Notes: generated by a model not told the origin, from the sequence alone. A stretch of DNA of 64,000 bases from Chryseobacterium aquaeductus (GCF_905175375.1 NZ_CAJIMS010000001.1:2418001-2482000); one strand, 5' to 3'. Numbered from the stretch's first letter, positions 9,834 through 18,044 are shown. Made by a program: numbers and translations.

Positions 9834-10123
9834 ATTATAATAAAAGTAAAGTTTCTATCTAGTATAGGAATGTTATAATGCAGTTTTTTTAAGTTATGTT
9901 AATATGTAATATAAAAAATGATGATAATTAATTTAAAAAGCAATAAATTTAGCGTCGCAAAAAAAACAGAATTTGTATTTAGATAAGTTTAATGTCAAAT
10001 GAGTTGAAACGATTGATAGTTTATAATGAATAATAATATTTTTTTTAAATAATATTTATATCTTTCAAAAATTATTTATTATAACTTATTCATTATAGAA
10101 TAGCGACTTTGTGAAGACAATTG
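9834..10123. other. Non-coding gap inside the polysaccharide cluster
   Basis: About 290 very AT-rich bases with no supported gene. A possible -7 box, TATCTTTC at about 10058-10065, differs by one base from TAnnTTTG, so the initiating transferase downstream may have its own promoter. I see no terminator hairpin or clear repeat here. Confidence 0.4.
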
Positions 10124-11122
10124 ATGAAAAGAGTGGAAAAAAGTTTGACAAAACCCTTTGGGACAATAAAAGAAAGTAAGCAGGTCTTCAAAATTACGGG
10201 ATCCGTGAAAGTGTGTCTTTTTATTAATGTGAGTGATATTTCTTTAAAGCTTTTTAGTGACAGAAAATTTAGGAAAAAATATAAAGCTATTGTATACGAC
10301 TCACGCCAATCAAAAATTACAGTTACAGAATATTTAGAAAAGTTCAATATCAAGTGTATAGTTTTAGAAACATCAAATATTACCCATCTGCATAAAAATA
10401 TTGCTAATGAAATAGTAGCAGCAAGAAATAAAGGGATTGCTGTATACGATGCTCATGAGTTCTATGAATATGTGAATAAAAGAATACCTCTCATCAGATT
10501 AAAAACGAATGAATATTTGGTAGACGATATATTTACGATAGGACAAAAACAGGAAAAATTTAATCTGAAAAGATTTATCGATATTTTAGTAAGTGTTTTA
10601 TTGCTTCCAATTGTTATCCCACTTATAATTTTAGGTTTTATTCTAGTAAAACTGACCTCGCATGGCAGCGTTCTCTTCTCTCAGGAAAGGGTAGGTAAAA
10701 ATTCTAAAAACTTTACGATTTATAAAATCAGAACTATGGTATCAAAGCATAGTGGTGATTTTACAACAAAAAATGACTTGCGCATCAATGGTGTAGGGAA
10801 GTTTTTACGGCTAACAAAAATTGATGAACTTCCTCAGCTTTGGAATATATTAAAAGGTGATATGAGTTTGATAGGTCCTCGCCCCGAAAGACCCCATTTT
10901 GTTAAAATCAGTAATGAAGAGAATGCAATGTTTGATCTAAGGCATCTTATAAAACCTGGCGTTACAGGGTGGGCACAAGTAAATCTACCAACAGCAACAC
11001 CGAAAGATAATCTAGAGAAGCTGGAATATGATTTATTTTATATAAAAAATTATTCTGTATTTTTCGATGTTATTATTGTATTCAAAACGTTAAAAATAGT
11101 TTTCACTTTAAACAGTAATTAA
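10124..11122 (+). CDS. Initiating sugar-phosphate transferase (WcaJ/PglC-type)
   Basis: Membrane enzyme that would start each repeat unit by moving a sugar-1-phosphate onto undecaprenyl phosphate. I chose the ATG at 10124 (332 residues); a TTG lies one codon earlier and an in-frame stop just before that. Residues 1-150 form a soluble domain with Rossmann-like strands (KAIVYD, IKCIVLET). Then comes a single hydrophobic anchor, FIDILVSVLLLPIVIPLII (about 153-171), and the catalytic core with KIRTM (about 201), DELPQLWNILKGDMSLIGPRPE (about 235-256, split around the conserved D-E) and KPGVTGWAQV (about 277). WcaJ proteins usually have four more N-terminal membrane segments; they are absent here, so the layout is PglC-like core plus an extra soluble domain. 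Confidence 0.85.
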   Translation: MKRVEKSLTKPFGTIKESKQVFKITGSVKVCLFINVSDISLKLFSDRKFRKKYKAIVYDSRQSKITVTEYLEKFNIKCIVLETSNITHLHKNIANEIVAARNKGIAVYDAHEFYEYVNKRIPLIRLKTNEYLVDDIFTIGQKQEKFNLKRFIDILVSVLLLPIVIPLIILGFILVKLTSHGSVLFSQERVGKNSKNFTIYKIRTMVSKHSGDFTTKNDLRINGVGKFLRLTKIDELPQLWNILKGDMSLIGPRPERPHFVKISNEENAMFDLRHLIKPGVTGWAQVNLPTATPKDNLEKLEYDLFYIKNYSVFFDVIIVFKTLKIVFTLNSN

Positions 11123-11126
11123 AATT

Positions 11127-12604
11127 AATTAGTCATTCCTTAAAATTCCCATAACATTTTGATTTTCAATTTTATGAGTTCTGAATTCGTAAAAAAAATG
11201 TTGTGAAAAATTGCAGAAAATCGTATTTTTAGGGTATAAAAAGTGGCAAAATGTTAGGCAAAATAAAAGATGATTTACAGCAAAATTTATTCAAAACTAG
11301 GCTTACTGAACTCATTAATATGGAGCATCCGTTGGTAAAATTGGCACATGAGATTTCCTGGGATAAAATAGAGTCAGAGTTTGAAAATTTATTTTCGGAA
11401 GGCGGAAGACCTTCTATTGCGATTCGCAAAATAGCAGGAATGCTTTTGCTCAAGGAGATGTTTAAAGAAAGCGATGAGACGGTTGTAGAAAGATGGATTG
11501 AGAATGCGTATTGGCAGTATTTCACAGGAGAAACCTTTTTTCAGACCCAGCAGCCTTTCGATCCGAGCAATTTTGTACACTTTAGAAAAAGAATTGGCGA
11601 GAACGGATTGGAATTTCTTTTGGGACAAAGCGTTTCCCTTCATCCCAAAGCCAAAACAGAAGATGAAGTTCAGGTAGACACCACCGTTCAGGAGAAGAAT
11701 ATTACTTTTCCCACGGATGCGAAACTGGCAAAAAAAGTAATTGATAATTGCGGAAGAATAGCCGAAAAAGAAGGTGTTATACAAAGGCAAAGCTACAGAA
11801 GAGTAAGCAAACAACTGCTGAGGAATGCTTATTTTGGACACCATCCCAAAAGGCAGAAAAATGCTAGAATGGCAAGAAAAAAACTCAGGACTATCGGCAA
11901 AAGATTGCTTCGGGAATTGGAAAGAAAACTTCCTAAAGATGTTTTGAGAAACCACGAAGACGTTTTTAAAATTTACCTCAAAGCACTTACTCAAGAACGT
12001 AACACGAAAGATAAAATTTACAGTCTTCACGAGCCTCAAATCGCCTGTATTGCGAAAGGAAAATCGGGAAAGAATTACGAGTTTGGGACAAAAGTAGCGG
12101 TAGTAAGAGGTCGGAAAACAGGCATCATCACCTCGGTAAAGAGATTTCTTGGCAATCCTCACGATAGTAAAACATTAGAAGAATCCTTGGCACAAAGTGA
12201 ACGGGTGAGAAAATCCGTTGGCGGAACAAGACCTACGAAAGCCACTACAGACCGAGGATTTAGAGGAATCAAAGAAGTAGAAGGAACAGCAATTTTGCTT
12301 CCCACAAAAAAAGGAAAAACAAAATATGGGCAACAAGTAGCCAGATTAAGATTCCGAGCAAGAGCAGCAATAGAACCTTGTATCTCACATTTAAAAAGAA
12401 ACCACTCCTTAGGATTAAACTTTCTGAAAGGAGTGGCTGGAGATATTCATAATGCATTATTAGCCGGTATTGGATACAATTTGAAAATGAGATTGAACCA
12501 ACTTAAAAAACAAATTCTTCTTTGGCTCGAACTTGTTTTCAAAATATTTTTAGCCAAATATAATTTTCAAAATGAAAAATTAGCTTTTTAAGGAATGACT
12601 AATT
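11127..12604 (+). mobile_element. IS5-family insertion sequence, copy 1
   Basis: 1478 bp element with one transposase gene and near-perfect terminal inverted repeats: AATTAGTCATTCCTTAAAA at the left and the reverse complement at the right end. The palindromic AATT at each tip may be target duplication rather than element, since both copies show the same bases, so the exact ends are uncertain by a few bases. It sits four bases after the stop of the sugar-phosphate transferase gene, between it and rmlC. Copy 2 lies 3726 bp downstream in the same orientation and looks base-for-base identical, so both probably moved recently. Confidence 0.9.
11251..12591 (+). CDS. IS5-family transposase, copy 1
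   Basis: Transposase of 446 residues, intact. The N-terminal region (about 25-110, with GGRPSIAIRKIAGMLLLK) matches the DUF772 domain typical of IS5 elements. A DDE catalytic triad can be placed at Asp143 (VQVDTTVQ), Asp334 (TTDRGFRG) and Glu375 (RAAIEPCISHLK). The C-terminal tail is basic and hydrophobic. The full reading frame and its identity to copy 2 suggest the enzyme is active or was recently. Confidence 0.92.
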   Translation: MLGKIKDDLQQNLFKTRLTELINMEHPLVKLAHEISWDKIESEFENLFSEGGRPSIAIRKIAGMLLLKEMFKESDETVVERWIENAYWQYFTGETFFQTQQPFDPSNFVHFRKRIGENGLEFLLGQSVSLHPKAKTEDEVQVDTTVQEKNITFPTDAKLAKKVIDNCGRIAEKEGVIQRQSYRRVSKQLLRNAYFGHHPKRQKNARMARKKLRTIGKRLLRELERKLPKDVLRNHEDVFKIYLKALTQERNTKDKIYSLHEPQIACIAKGKSGKNYEFGTKVAVVRGRKTGIITSVKRFLGNPHDSKTLEESLAQSERVRKSVGGTRPTKATTDRGFRGIKEVEGTAILLPTKKGKTKYGQQVARLRFRARAAIEPCISHLKRNHSLGLNFLKGVAGDIHNALLAGIGYNLKMRLNQLKKQILLWLELVFKIFLAKYNFQNEKLAF

Positions 12605-12690
12605 ACTTGATAAAATAAAATTTACTCTTTTACACAAACTCTTTTAAAATTTAATCTAAATTAGATGCCAGATCTATAACATATCAGTAA

Positions 12691-13236
12691 ATGAAAATAA
12701 AAAAAACTCCACTAAAAGACTGTTACATCATTGAACCTACAATTTTTGAAGATGAAAGAGGTTATTTTTTCGAAAAGTATAACGAGAAAAAATTTGAAGA
12801 ATTGACAGGTATGAATGGTCATTTTGTTCAGGATAATATTTCGAAGTCATCTTATGGTGTGCTTAGAGGTTTGCATCTACAAAAAGGTGAACATGCTCAG
12901 GCGAAACTGGTCTCTTGTCTTGAAGGAAAAGTTTGGGATGTTGCAGTAGATCTACGTGAAGATTCTCCAACTTTCGGAAAATGGTTCGGAATTGAGCTTA
13001 CTGAAGAAAATAAACTTCAATTATATGTTCCAAGGGGCTTCGGTCATGGTTTTTCTGTTATTAGTGATCACGCAGTTTTTGCTTATAAATGCGATAATTT
13101 CTATAACAAAGAATCTGAAGGAAGTGTGAAGTATAATGATGAAGATCTCAAAATAGATTGGAAACTAAAAGAAGAAGAGATGATTCTTTCGGAGAAAGAC
13201 GAAAACTCGCCAACTTTTAAAGATAAAAATTATTAA
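12691..13236 (+). CDS. rfbC: dTDP-4-dehydrorhamnose 3,5-epimerase
   Basis: Cupin-fold enzyme (also called RmlC), 181 residues, the usual length. It epimerises C3 and C5 of dTDP-4-keto-6-deoxyglucose on the way to dTDP-L-rhamnose or related deoxy sugars. Motifs seen: FEDERGYFFE (19-28), SYGVLRGLHLQK (about 55-66) with the catalytic His, KVWDVAVDLR (about 80-89) and PRGFGHGF (about 113-120). It would serve the polysaccharide cluster on its left but is now separated from it by IS copy 1. The rmlA, rmlB and rmlD partners are not in the window. A terminator follows at 13249. Confidence 0.93.
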   Translation: MKIKKTPLKDCYIIEPTIFEDERGYFFEKYNEKKFEELTGMNGHFVQDNISKSSYGVLRGLHLQKGEHAQAKLVSCLEGKVWDVAVDLREDSPTFGKWFGIELTEENKLQLYVPRGFGHGFSVISDHAVFAYKCDNFYNKESEGSVKYNDEDLKIDWKLKEEEMILSEKDENSPTFKDKNY

Positions 13237-13248
13237 ATCCTAAAACAT

Positions 13249-13273
13249 AACCACTTACTTTTAAGTGGTTTTT
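13249..13273 (+). terminator. Terminator after rfbC
   Basis: Perfect 9 bp stem, AACCACTTA (13249-13257) with TAAGTGGTT (13262-13270) around a CTTT loop, followed by T residues. It ends the polysaccharide cluster. Confidence 0.85.
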
Positions 13274-13304
13274 ATATGTTTTTATGATACAGACTTATAT
13301 TTTG

Positions 13305-13312
13305 TATCTTTG
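13305..13312 (+). promoter_or_regulatory. -7 promoter box of rimO
   Basis: TATCTTTG fits the Bacteroidota -7 consensus TAnnTTTG exactly and sits 18 bases before the chosen rimO start. A T-rich stretch about 22 bases upstream (13279-13283) could serve as the weak -33 element. Confidence 0.65.
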
Positions 13313-13330
13313 CACATTCAAAATAGAAAG

Positions 13331-14632
13331 ATGCGTACAAAATCTGTAGGAAAGAAGAAAATTAATATTGTAACCCTTGGCTGTTCCAAGAATGTATATG
13401 ATTCGGAAGTTCTGATGAGTCAGCTTAAAGCCAATGGCAAAGAGGTGGTACATGAGGATAAAGGAGATATTGTGGTCATTAATACCTGCGGATTTATTGA
13501 TAATGCAAAGGAAGAATCTATCAATACAATTCTTGAATATGTCGAGGCAAAAAACCGTGGTGAAGTAGAAAAGGTTTTTGTTACAGGTTGTCTTTCAGAA
13601 AGATACAAGCCAGATTTGATTAAAGAAATTCCGGATGTTGACCAGTATTTTGGAACAAGAGATTTGCCTATTTTATTAAAACATTTAGGTGCAGATTATA
13701 AACATGAATTGGTAGGAGAGCGTTTAACCACTACTCCCAAACATTATGCATACCTTAAAATTTCTGAAGGCTGCGACAGACCTTGTTCGTTTTGTGCAAT
13801 TCCTTTAATGAGAGGCGGTCACGTTTCAACACCGATTGAAAAATTGGTGAAGGAATCTCAGAAACTGGCAAAAGTTGGAGTTAAAGAATTAATCTTAATT
13901 GCTCAGGATTTGACCTATTATGGTTTAGATATCTATAAAAAGAGAGCTTTGGGAGAACTTTTAAAAGAATTGGTAAAAGTAGAAGGGATCGAGTGGATTC
14001 GTCTGCATTACGCATTCCCAAGCGGGTTCCCGGAAGACGTTTTAGATATTATAAGAGAAGAGCCGAAAGTTTGTAATTATATCGATATTCCGCTTCAGCA
14101 TATCAATTCAGATTTGTTGAAATCTATGAAACGCGGAACGACTCATGAAAAAACCAATGCTTTATTAAATAAATTCAGAGAAAAGGTTCCGGACATGGCG
14201 ATCAGAACGACATTGATTGTTGGGTATCCTGGCGAAACTGAAGAGAGATTCCAGGAACTGAAAGAATGGGTGAGAGAGCAGAAATTCGACAGATTAGGAT
14301 GTTTTACCTATTCTCATGAAGAAAATACTGGTGCCTATGTTTTGGAAGACGACATTCCTCAAGAAGTGAAGGAAGCAAGAGTAGAAGAGATTATGGAATT
14401 ACAATCACAGATCTCATGGGAGAAAAATCAAACTAAGATTGGTGAAGTTTACAAATGCGTTTTCGATAGAAAAGAAGGAAATTACTTTGTGGGAAGAACA
14501 GAATATGATTCACCGGATGTAGACAATACGGTTTTGGTTCCCGCAGAAAATACATACATTTCAATCGGTGATTTTGCCAATGTGAAAATCACTTCCGCAG
14601 AAGAATTTGATTTATATGGTGAACTTGTGTAA
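13331..14632 (+). CDS. rimO: Ribosomal protein uS12 methylthiotransferase RimO
   Basis: Radical-SAM enzyme that adds a methylthio group to the conserved aspartate of ribosomal protein S12; 433 residues from the ATG at 13331. An in-frame ATG further upstream would run through the promoter box at 13305, so it is rejected. Domains: N-terminal UPF0004 domain with VTLGCSKNVYDSE (about 14-26) and further cluster cysteines (NTCGF, TGCLSE); radical-SAM core with the C-x3-C-x2-C motif in SEGCDRPCSFCAIP; C-terminal TRAM domain (YKCVFDRKEGNYFVGRTE onward). Monocistronic between two terminators, and bracketed by the two IS copies. Confidence 0.95.
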   Translation: MRTKSVGKKKINIVTLGCSKNVYDSEVLMSQLKANGKEVVHEDKGDIVVINTCGFIDNAKEESINTILEYVEAKNRGEVEKVFVTGCLSERYKPDLIKEIPDVDQYFGTRDLPILLKHLGADYKHELVGERLTTTPKHYAYLKISEGCDRPCSFCAIPLMRGGHVSTPIEKLVKESQKLAKVGVKELILIAQDLTYYGLDIYKKRALGELLKELVKVEGIEWIRLHYAFPSGFPEDVLDIIREEPKVCNYIDIPLQHINSDLLKSMKRGTTHEKTNALLNKFREKVPDMAIRTTLIVGYPGETEERFQELKEWVREQKFDRLGCFTYSHEENTGAYVLEDDIPQEVKEARVEEIMELQSQISWEKNQTKIGEVYKCVFDRKEGNYFVGRTEYDSPDVDNTVLVPAENTYISIGDFANVKITSAEEFDLYGELV

Positions 14633-14653
14633 AGTACAATAAGATAAAAAATG

Positions 14654-14682
14654 AAAACCAATGATTCAGTCATTGGTTTTTT
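14654..14682 (+). terminator. Terminator after rimO
   Basis: Stem AAAACCAATGA (14654-14664) and TCATTGGTTTT (14670-14680), loop TTCAG, followed by Ts. Confidence 0.85.
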
Positions 14683-14717
14683 GTTATAAATGTTTTTCAA
14701 ATACTCTTTTTTTATTT

Positions 14718-14815
14718 TGGCAGCTTTTCCGCCCTCCGTTCCCGCTTTTTTGCAAATATCCGAAGCTTTATCCTTGCTATAATTTGCAAAAAGAGCTCCA
14801 CTCAGGTCGGGCTGT
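14718..14815. repeat. GC-rich intergenic hairpin element
   Basis: A GC-rich island in AT-rich DNA, with an inner inverted repeat TTTTTGCAAAT (14747-14757) and ATTTGCAAAAA (14782-14792). The flanks are CCGCCCTCCGTTCCCGC on the left and GAGCTCCACTCAGGTCGGGC on the right. No gene reads through it. The layout (GC-rich flanks around a stem whose outer end is a T/A run) is the same as the element at 48481. I take it to be a dispersed intergenic repeat of this genus, from memory of similar sequences. Confidence 0.5.
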
Positions 14816-14852
14816 TTGTTGCAATTCGATTTAATAAGCGTGAAAAATCATT

Positions 14853-16330
14853 AATTAGTCATTCCTTAAAATTCCCATAACATTTTGATTTTCAATTTTA
14901 TGAGTTCTGAATTCGTAAAAAAAATGTTGTGAAAAATTGCAGAAAATCGTATTTTTAGGGTATAAAAAGTGGCAAAATGTTAGGCAAAATAAAAGATGAT
15001 TTACAGCAAAATTTATTCAAAACTAGGCTTACTGAACTCATTAATATGGAGCATCCGTTGGTAAAATTGGCACATGAGATTTCCTGGGATAAAATAGAGT
15101 CAGAGTTTGAAAATTTATTTTCGGAAGGCGGAAGACCTTCTATTGCGATTCGCAAAATAGCAGGAATGCTTTTGCTCAAGGAGATGTTTAAAGAAAGCGA
15201 TGAGACGGTTGTAGAAAGATGGATTGAGAATGCGTATTGGCAGTATTTCACAGGAGAAACCTTTTTTCAGACCCAGCAGCCTTTCGATCCGAGCAATTTT
15301 GTACACTTTAGAAAAAGAATTGGCGAGAACGGATTGGAATTTCTTTTGGGACAAAGCGTTTCCCTTCATCCCAAAGCCAAAACAGAAGATGAAGTTCAGG
15401 TAGACACCACCGTTCAGGAGAAGAATATTACTTTTCCCACGGATGCGAAACTGGCAAAAAAAGTAATTGATAATTGCGGAAGAATAGCCGAAAAAGAAGG
15501 TGTTATACAAAGGCAAAGCTACAGAAGAGTAAGCAAACAACTGCTGAGGAATGCTTATTTTGGACACCATCCCAAAAGGCAGAAAAATGCTAGAATGGCA
15601 AGAAAAAAACTCAGGACTATCGGCAAAAGATTGCTTCGGGAATTGGAAAGAAAACTTCCTAAAGATGTTTTGAGAAACCACGAAGACGTTTTTAAAATTT
15701 ACCTCAAAGCACTTACTCAAGAACGTAACACGAAAGATAAAATTTACAGTCTTCACGAGCCTCAAATCGCCTGTATTGCGAAAGGAAAATCGGGAAAGAA
15801 TTACGAGTTTGGGACAAAAGTAGCGGTAGTAAGAGGTCGGAAAACAGGCATCATCACCTCGGTAAAGAGATTTCTTGGCAATCCTCACGATAGTAAAACA
15901 TTAGAAGAATCCTTGGCACAAAGTGAACGGGTGAGAAAATCCGTTGGCGGAACAAGACCTACGAAAGCCACTACAGACCGAGGATTTAGAGGAATCAAAG
16001 AAGTAGAAGGAACAGCAATTTTGCTTCCCACAAAAAAAGGAAAAACAAAATATGGGCAACAAGTAGCCAGATTAAGATTCCGAGCAAGAGCAGCAATAGA
16101 ACCTTGTATCTCACATTTAAAAAGAAACCACTCCTTAGGATTAAACTTTCTGAAAGGAGTGGCTGGAGATATTCATAATGCATTATTAGCCGGTATTGGA
16201 TACAATTTGAAAATGAGATTGAACCAACTTAAAAAACAAATTCTTCTTTGGCTCGAACTTGTTTTCAAAATATTTTTAGCCAAATATAATTTTCAAAATG
16301 AAAAATTAGCTTTTTAAGGAATGACTAATT
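14853..16330 (+). mobile_element. IS5-family insertion sequence, copy 2
   Basis: Second copy of the element at 11127, same orientation, same 1478 bp length and same ends. It landed at the very end of a small minus-strand reading frame (16325-16441): its terminal bases now supply that frame's stop codon. The two copies leave a 2.2 kb segment with rfbC and rimO between them. Confidence 0.9.
14977..16317 (+). CDS. IS5-family transposase, copy 2
   Basis: Encodes a protein identical to the transposase of copy 1 over all 446 residues, with the same DDE residues (Asp143, Asp334, Glu375) and DUF772 region. Intact. Confidence 0.92.
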   Translation: MLGKIKDDLQQNLFKTRLTELINMEHPLVKLAHEISWDKIESEFENLFSEGGRPSIAIRKIAGMLLLKEMFKESDETVVERWIENAYWQYFTGETFFQTQQPFDPSNFVHFRKRIGENGLEFLLGQSVSLHPKAKTEDEVQVDTTVQEKNITFPTDAKLAKKVIDNCGRIAEKEGVIQRQSYRRVSKQLLRNAYFGHHPKRQKNARMARKKLRTIGKRLLRELERKLPKDVLRNHEDVFKIYLKALTQERNTKDKIYSLHEPQIACIAKGKSGKNYEFGTKVAVVRGRKTGIITSVKRFLGNPHDSKTLEESLAQSERVRKSVGGTRPTKATTDRGFRGIKEVEGTAILLPTKKGKTKYGQQVARLRFRARAAIEPCISHLKRNHSLGLNFLKGVAGDIHNALLAGIGYNLKMRLNQLKKQILLWLELVFKIFLAKYNFQNEKLAF

Positions 16331-16441
16331 AAAGCGTTGATGTAGATATTCACCAAATTCTTTTCCTGCAGAAAATATTGAGATTAGAAGTATAGCCAAA
16401 ATTAAAACGAGTAATATCTTGTTATTTTTCAATTTTTCCAT
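16325..16441 (-). CDS. Small single-pass membrane protein (38 residues)
   Basis: Reading frame beginning MEKLKNNK, then a hydrophobic span ILLVLILAILLISIFSA (9-25), then GKEFGEYLHQRFN. This is the typical layout of a tiny single-pass membrane protein with a short basic N-terminus and a conserved-looking FGEYLHQ tail. Its last codon AAT is followed by TAG, and those stop bases belong to the end of IS copy 2. Rejoining the flanks without the IS gives AAT TAA, so the protein itself is unchanged by the insertion. Function unknown. No other gene continues it. Confidence 0.5.
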   Translation of the reverse strand: MEKLKNNKILLVLILAILLISIFSAGKEFGEYLHQRFN

Positions 16442-16764
16442 GATGCTTTACATCAATAAGTAGTTGGTTTTTTTGATTAGTTACAACCAAATTTTAGCAA
16501 AATCACAATTTTTTAATTAATTGATTTTTAAACTGTTGTAAACTAAATTCGTCTCCAGATAAGCTTAAAGCAGTTAAATCCGTTAACTTTTAGCTTGTTT
16601 TTTTAACGTTTTTTAACATAGGTGTTTAAATGCCCTAAAAATAGGCAGTTAGAGCATTTTTTATGTTTTATTTAACTTTTTATTAAGAGTTGTTAACATA
16701 TAAAATAGGTGAGTATAAAGTTTCAGTATACTTTTGCCATGTCAAACAATAAAAATAATTCAAA
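16442..16764. other. Non-coding region upstream of rlpA-like gene
   Basis: About 320 AT-rich bases without a supported gene. It holds a weak hairpin (AAATGC near 16627 with GCATTT near 16655, followed by Ts), several TTAAC-type words, and the rlpA -7 box at 16729. The 5' control region of the small minus-strand gene must also lie here. Confidence 0.4.
16729..16736 (+). promoter_or_regulatory. -7 promoter box of rlpA-like gene
   Basis: TACTTTTG matches TAnnTTTG and lies 28 bases before the start codon. No clear -33 element at the usual distance. Confidence 0.5.
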
Positions 16765-17136
16765 ATGATGAAAAGATTCATTCTCGTAATCATAATGATG
16801 ATTTCAACACTAGGTCTATATTCTTTCAAGAATAATGCCGAAGATGCGAAGAAAACAACTTATGCGTCGTACTACCACGACAAGTTTAATGGTAGAAAAA
16901 CAGCAAGCGGAGAAATTTTTAATAATTCAAAACTAACCGCAGCACACAGAACGCTTCCTTTTGGAACCGAATTAAAGGTAACCAATCTGAATAATGGAGA
17001 AGAGGTAATTGTAACGATTAATGATAGAGGGCCTTTTCATTCATCAAGAGCATTAGATATGTCTAAAGCCGCGTTCGATGAAATTGGGGGAATCAAAAAA
17101 GGTGTCATCCCAGTAGAGTACGAAATTGTCGATTAA
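16765..17136 (+). CDS. RlpA-like septal-ring/cell-wall protein (double-psi beta-barrel)
   Basis: 123 residues: hydrophobic N-terminus (about 5-20) suggesting export, then a double-psi beta-barrel domain. Family motifs seen: ASYYHDKFNGRKTASGE (about 34-50), AAHRTLPFGTELKVTN (about 58-73) and INDRGPFHSSRALDMS (about 90-105), where the Asp of NDRGPF is the residue tied to lytic activity in RlpA. RlpA proteins are murein lytic transglycosylases or peptidoglycan-binding proteins; this one lacks the SPOR domain seen in proteobacterial RlpA. Monocistronic, with its own promoter box and a shared terminator downstream. Confidence 0.85.
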   Translation: MMKRFILVIIMMISTLGLYSFKNNAEDAKKTTYASYYHDKFNGRKTASGEIFNNSKLTAAHRTLPFGTELKVTNLNNGEEVIVTINDRGPFHSSRALDMSKAAFDEIGGIKKGVIPVEYEIVD

Positions 17137-17163
17137 ATTTAATACGATTCTTAAAAAATTAAA

Positions 17164-17190
17164 TAAAGCCAGCTAATTTAGCTGGCTTTA
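17164..17190. terminator. Bidirectional terminator between rlpA-like and xth
   Basis: Perfect 13 bp stem TAAAGCCAGCTAA (17164-17176) and TTAGCTGGCTTTA (17178-17190) with a minimal loop, between convergent genes. Confidence 0.85.
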
Positions 17191-17197
17191 ATGTTTT

Positions 17198-17962
17198 TTA
17201 GACATTGACTTCAATCATCGCAGGACAATGGTCAGAATGTACCGCCTCTTTCAAAATAACTGCTCTTGTAAGCTTTTCCTTCAAAGAATATGAAGCAAAA
17301 TTATAATCTAGTCTCCATCCTTTATTATTTGCTCTTGAATTTTGTCTGTAACTCCACCAAGTGTAGTTTTCCGGTTCCTGATTAAAATACCTGAAACTGT
17401 CTATCAATTCGCATTCTTCAATAAAATTGGTCATCCATTCTCTTTCCATTGGTAAAAAACCTGAAGTATTCTTTAAACCGATCGGGTTATGAATATCAAT
17501 CGCATGATGGCAAATATTGAAATCTCCTGAAATAATGAGATTCGGAATTTCTTTCTTTAAATTTTTAATGTATTTTAAAAAGTCATGGCAAAACTGCATT
17601 TTAAATTCCAGTCTGTCAATATTAGAAGCTGATGGTACATAAACTGAAATTACAGAATATCCGTCAAAATCTGCACGGATGATTCTTCCTTCATTATCAT
17701 AGTTTTCAATACCGCAGCCGTATTCTACATGATGAGGCTTTGTTTTAGAAGCAATTCCGACACCGCTGTAGCCTTTCTTTACAGCAGAATGCCAATAACT
17801 ATAATAACCGATTTTCTCAAGACTTTCGATGTCTATTTGATCGTTTCCGGCTTTGCTCTCCTGAATGCAGATAATGTCTGGATCGGCAGTTTTCAGCCAG
17901 CCAAGGAAATCTTTTGTGAAAGCGGCTCTGATTCCGTTGACGTTGTAGGTGATTAATTTCAT
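17198..17962 (-). CDS. xth: Exodeoxyribonuclease III
   Basis: AP endonuclease/3'-5' exonuclease of base-excision repair, 254 residues, usual length. Endonuclease/exonuclease/phosphatase fold motifs: MKLITYNVNGIRAA (1-14, catalytic Asn), DIICIQESKA (about 30-39, metal-binding Glu), ISGDFNICHHAIDI (about 145-158, Asp and Asn) and the C-terminal SDHCPAMIEV with the catalytic Asp-His pair. Divergent/convergent neighbours are separated from it by strong hairpins on both sides, so it is transcribed alone. Confidence 0.93.
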   Translation of the reverse strand: MKLITYNVNGIRAAFTKDFLGWLKTADPDIICIQESKAGNDQIDIESLEKIGYYSYWHSAVKKGYSGVGIASKTKPHHVEYGCGIENYDNEGRIIRADFDGYSVISVYVPSASNIDRLEFKMQFCHDFLKYIKNLKKEIPNLIISGDFNICHHAIDIHNPIGLKNTSGFLPMEREWMTNFIEECELIDSFRYFNQEPENYTWWSYRQNSRANNKGWRLDYNFASYSLKEKLTRAVILKEAVHSDHCPAMIEVNV

Positions 17963-17983
17963 AATTCAAAAATATAAAAAAAA

Positions 17984-18018
17984 TCGGGCGGAAAAAATCA
18001 AAGATTTTTTCCGCCCGA
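17984..18018 (-). terminator. Strong terminator after porX
   Basis: Perfect 16 bp stem (17984-17999 with 18003-18018, GC-rich TCGGGCGG outer half) and a 3-base loop. Read on the minus strand it is followed by a run of T residues, so it ends the porX transcript just before xth. Confidence 0.9.
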
Positions 18019-18044
18019 GCCCAAAATAATAAACTATGAAAAAA

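Noticed and set aside
11389..12162. Long minus-strand open frame (257 codons) inside each IS copy, plus shorter ones
   Set aside because: They lie antisense to the transposase, are rich in Phe/Ser/Cys without domain signals, and exist because of the transposase codon pattern.
13265..13330. Longer rimO start 22 codons upstream
   Set aside because: It would translate the consensus -7 box and the residues are unlike any RimO N-terminus; the ATG at 13331 fits.
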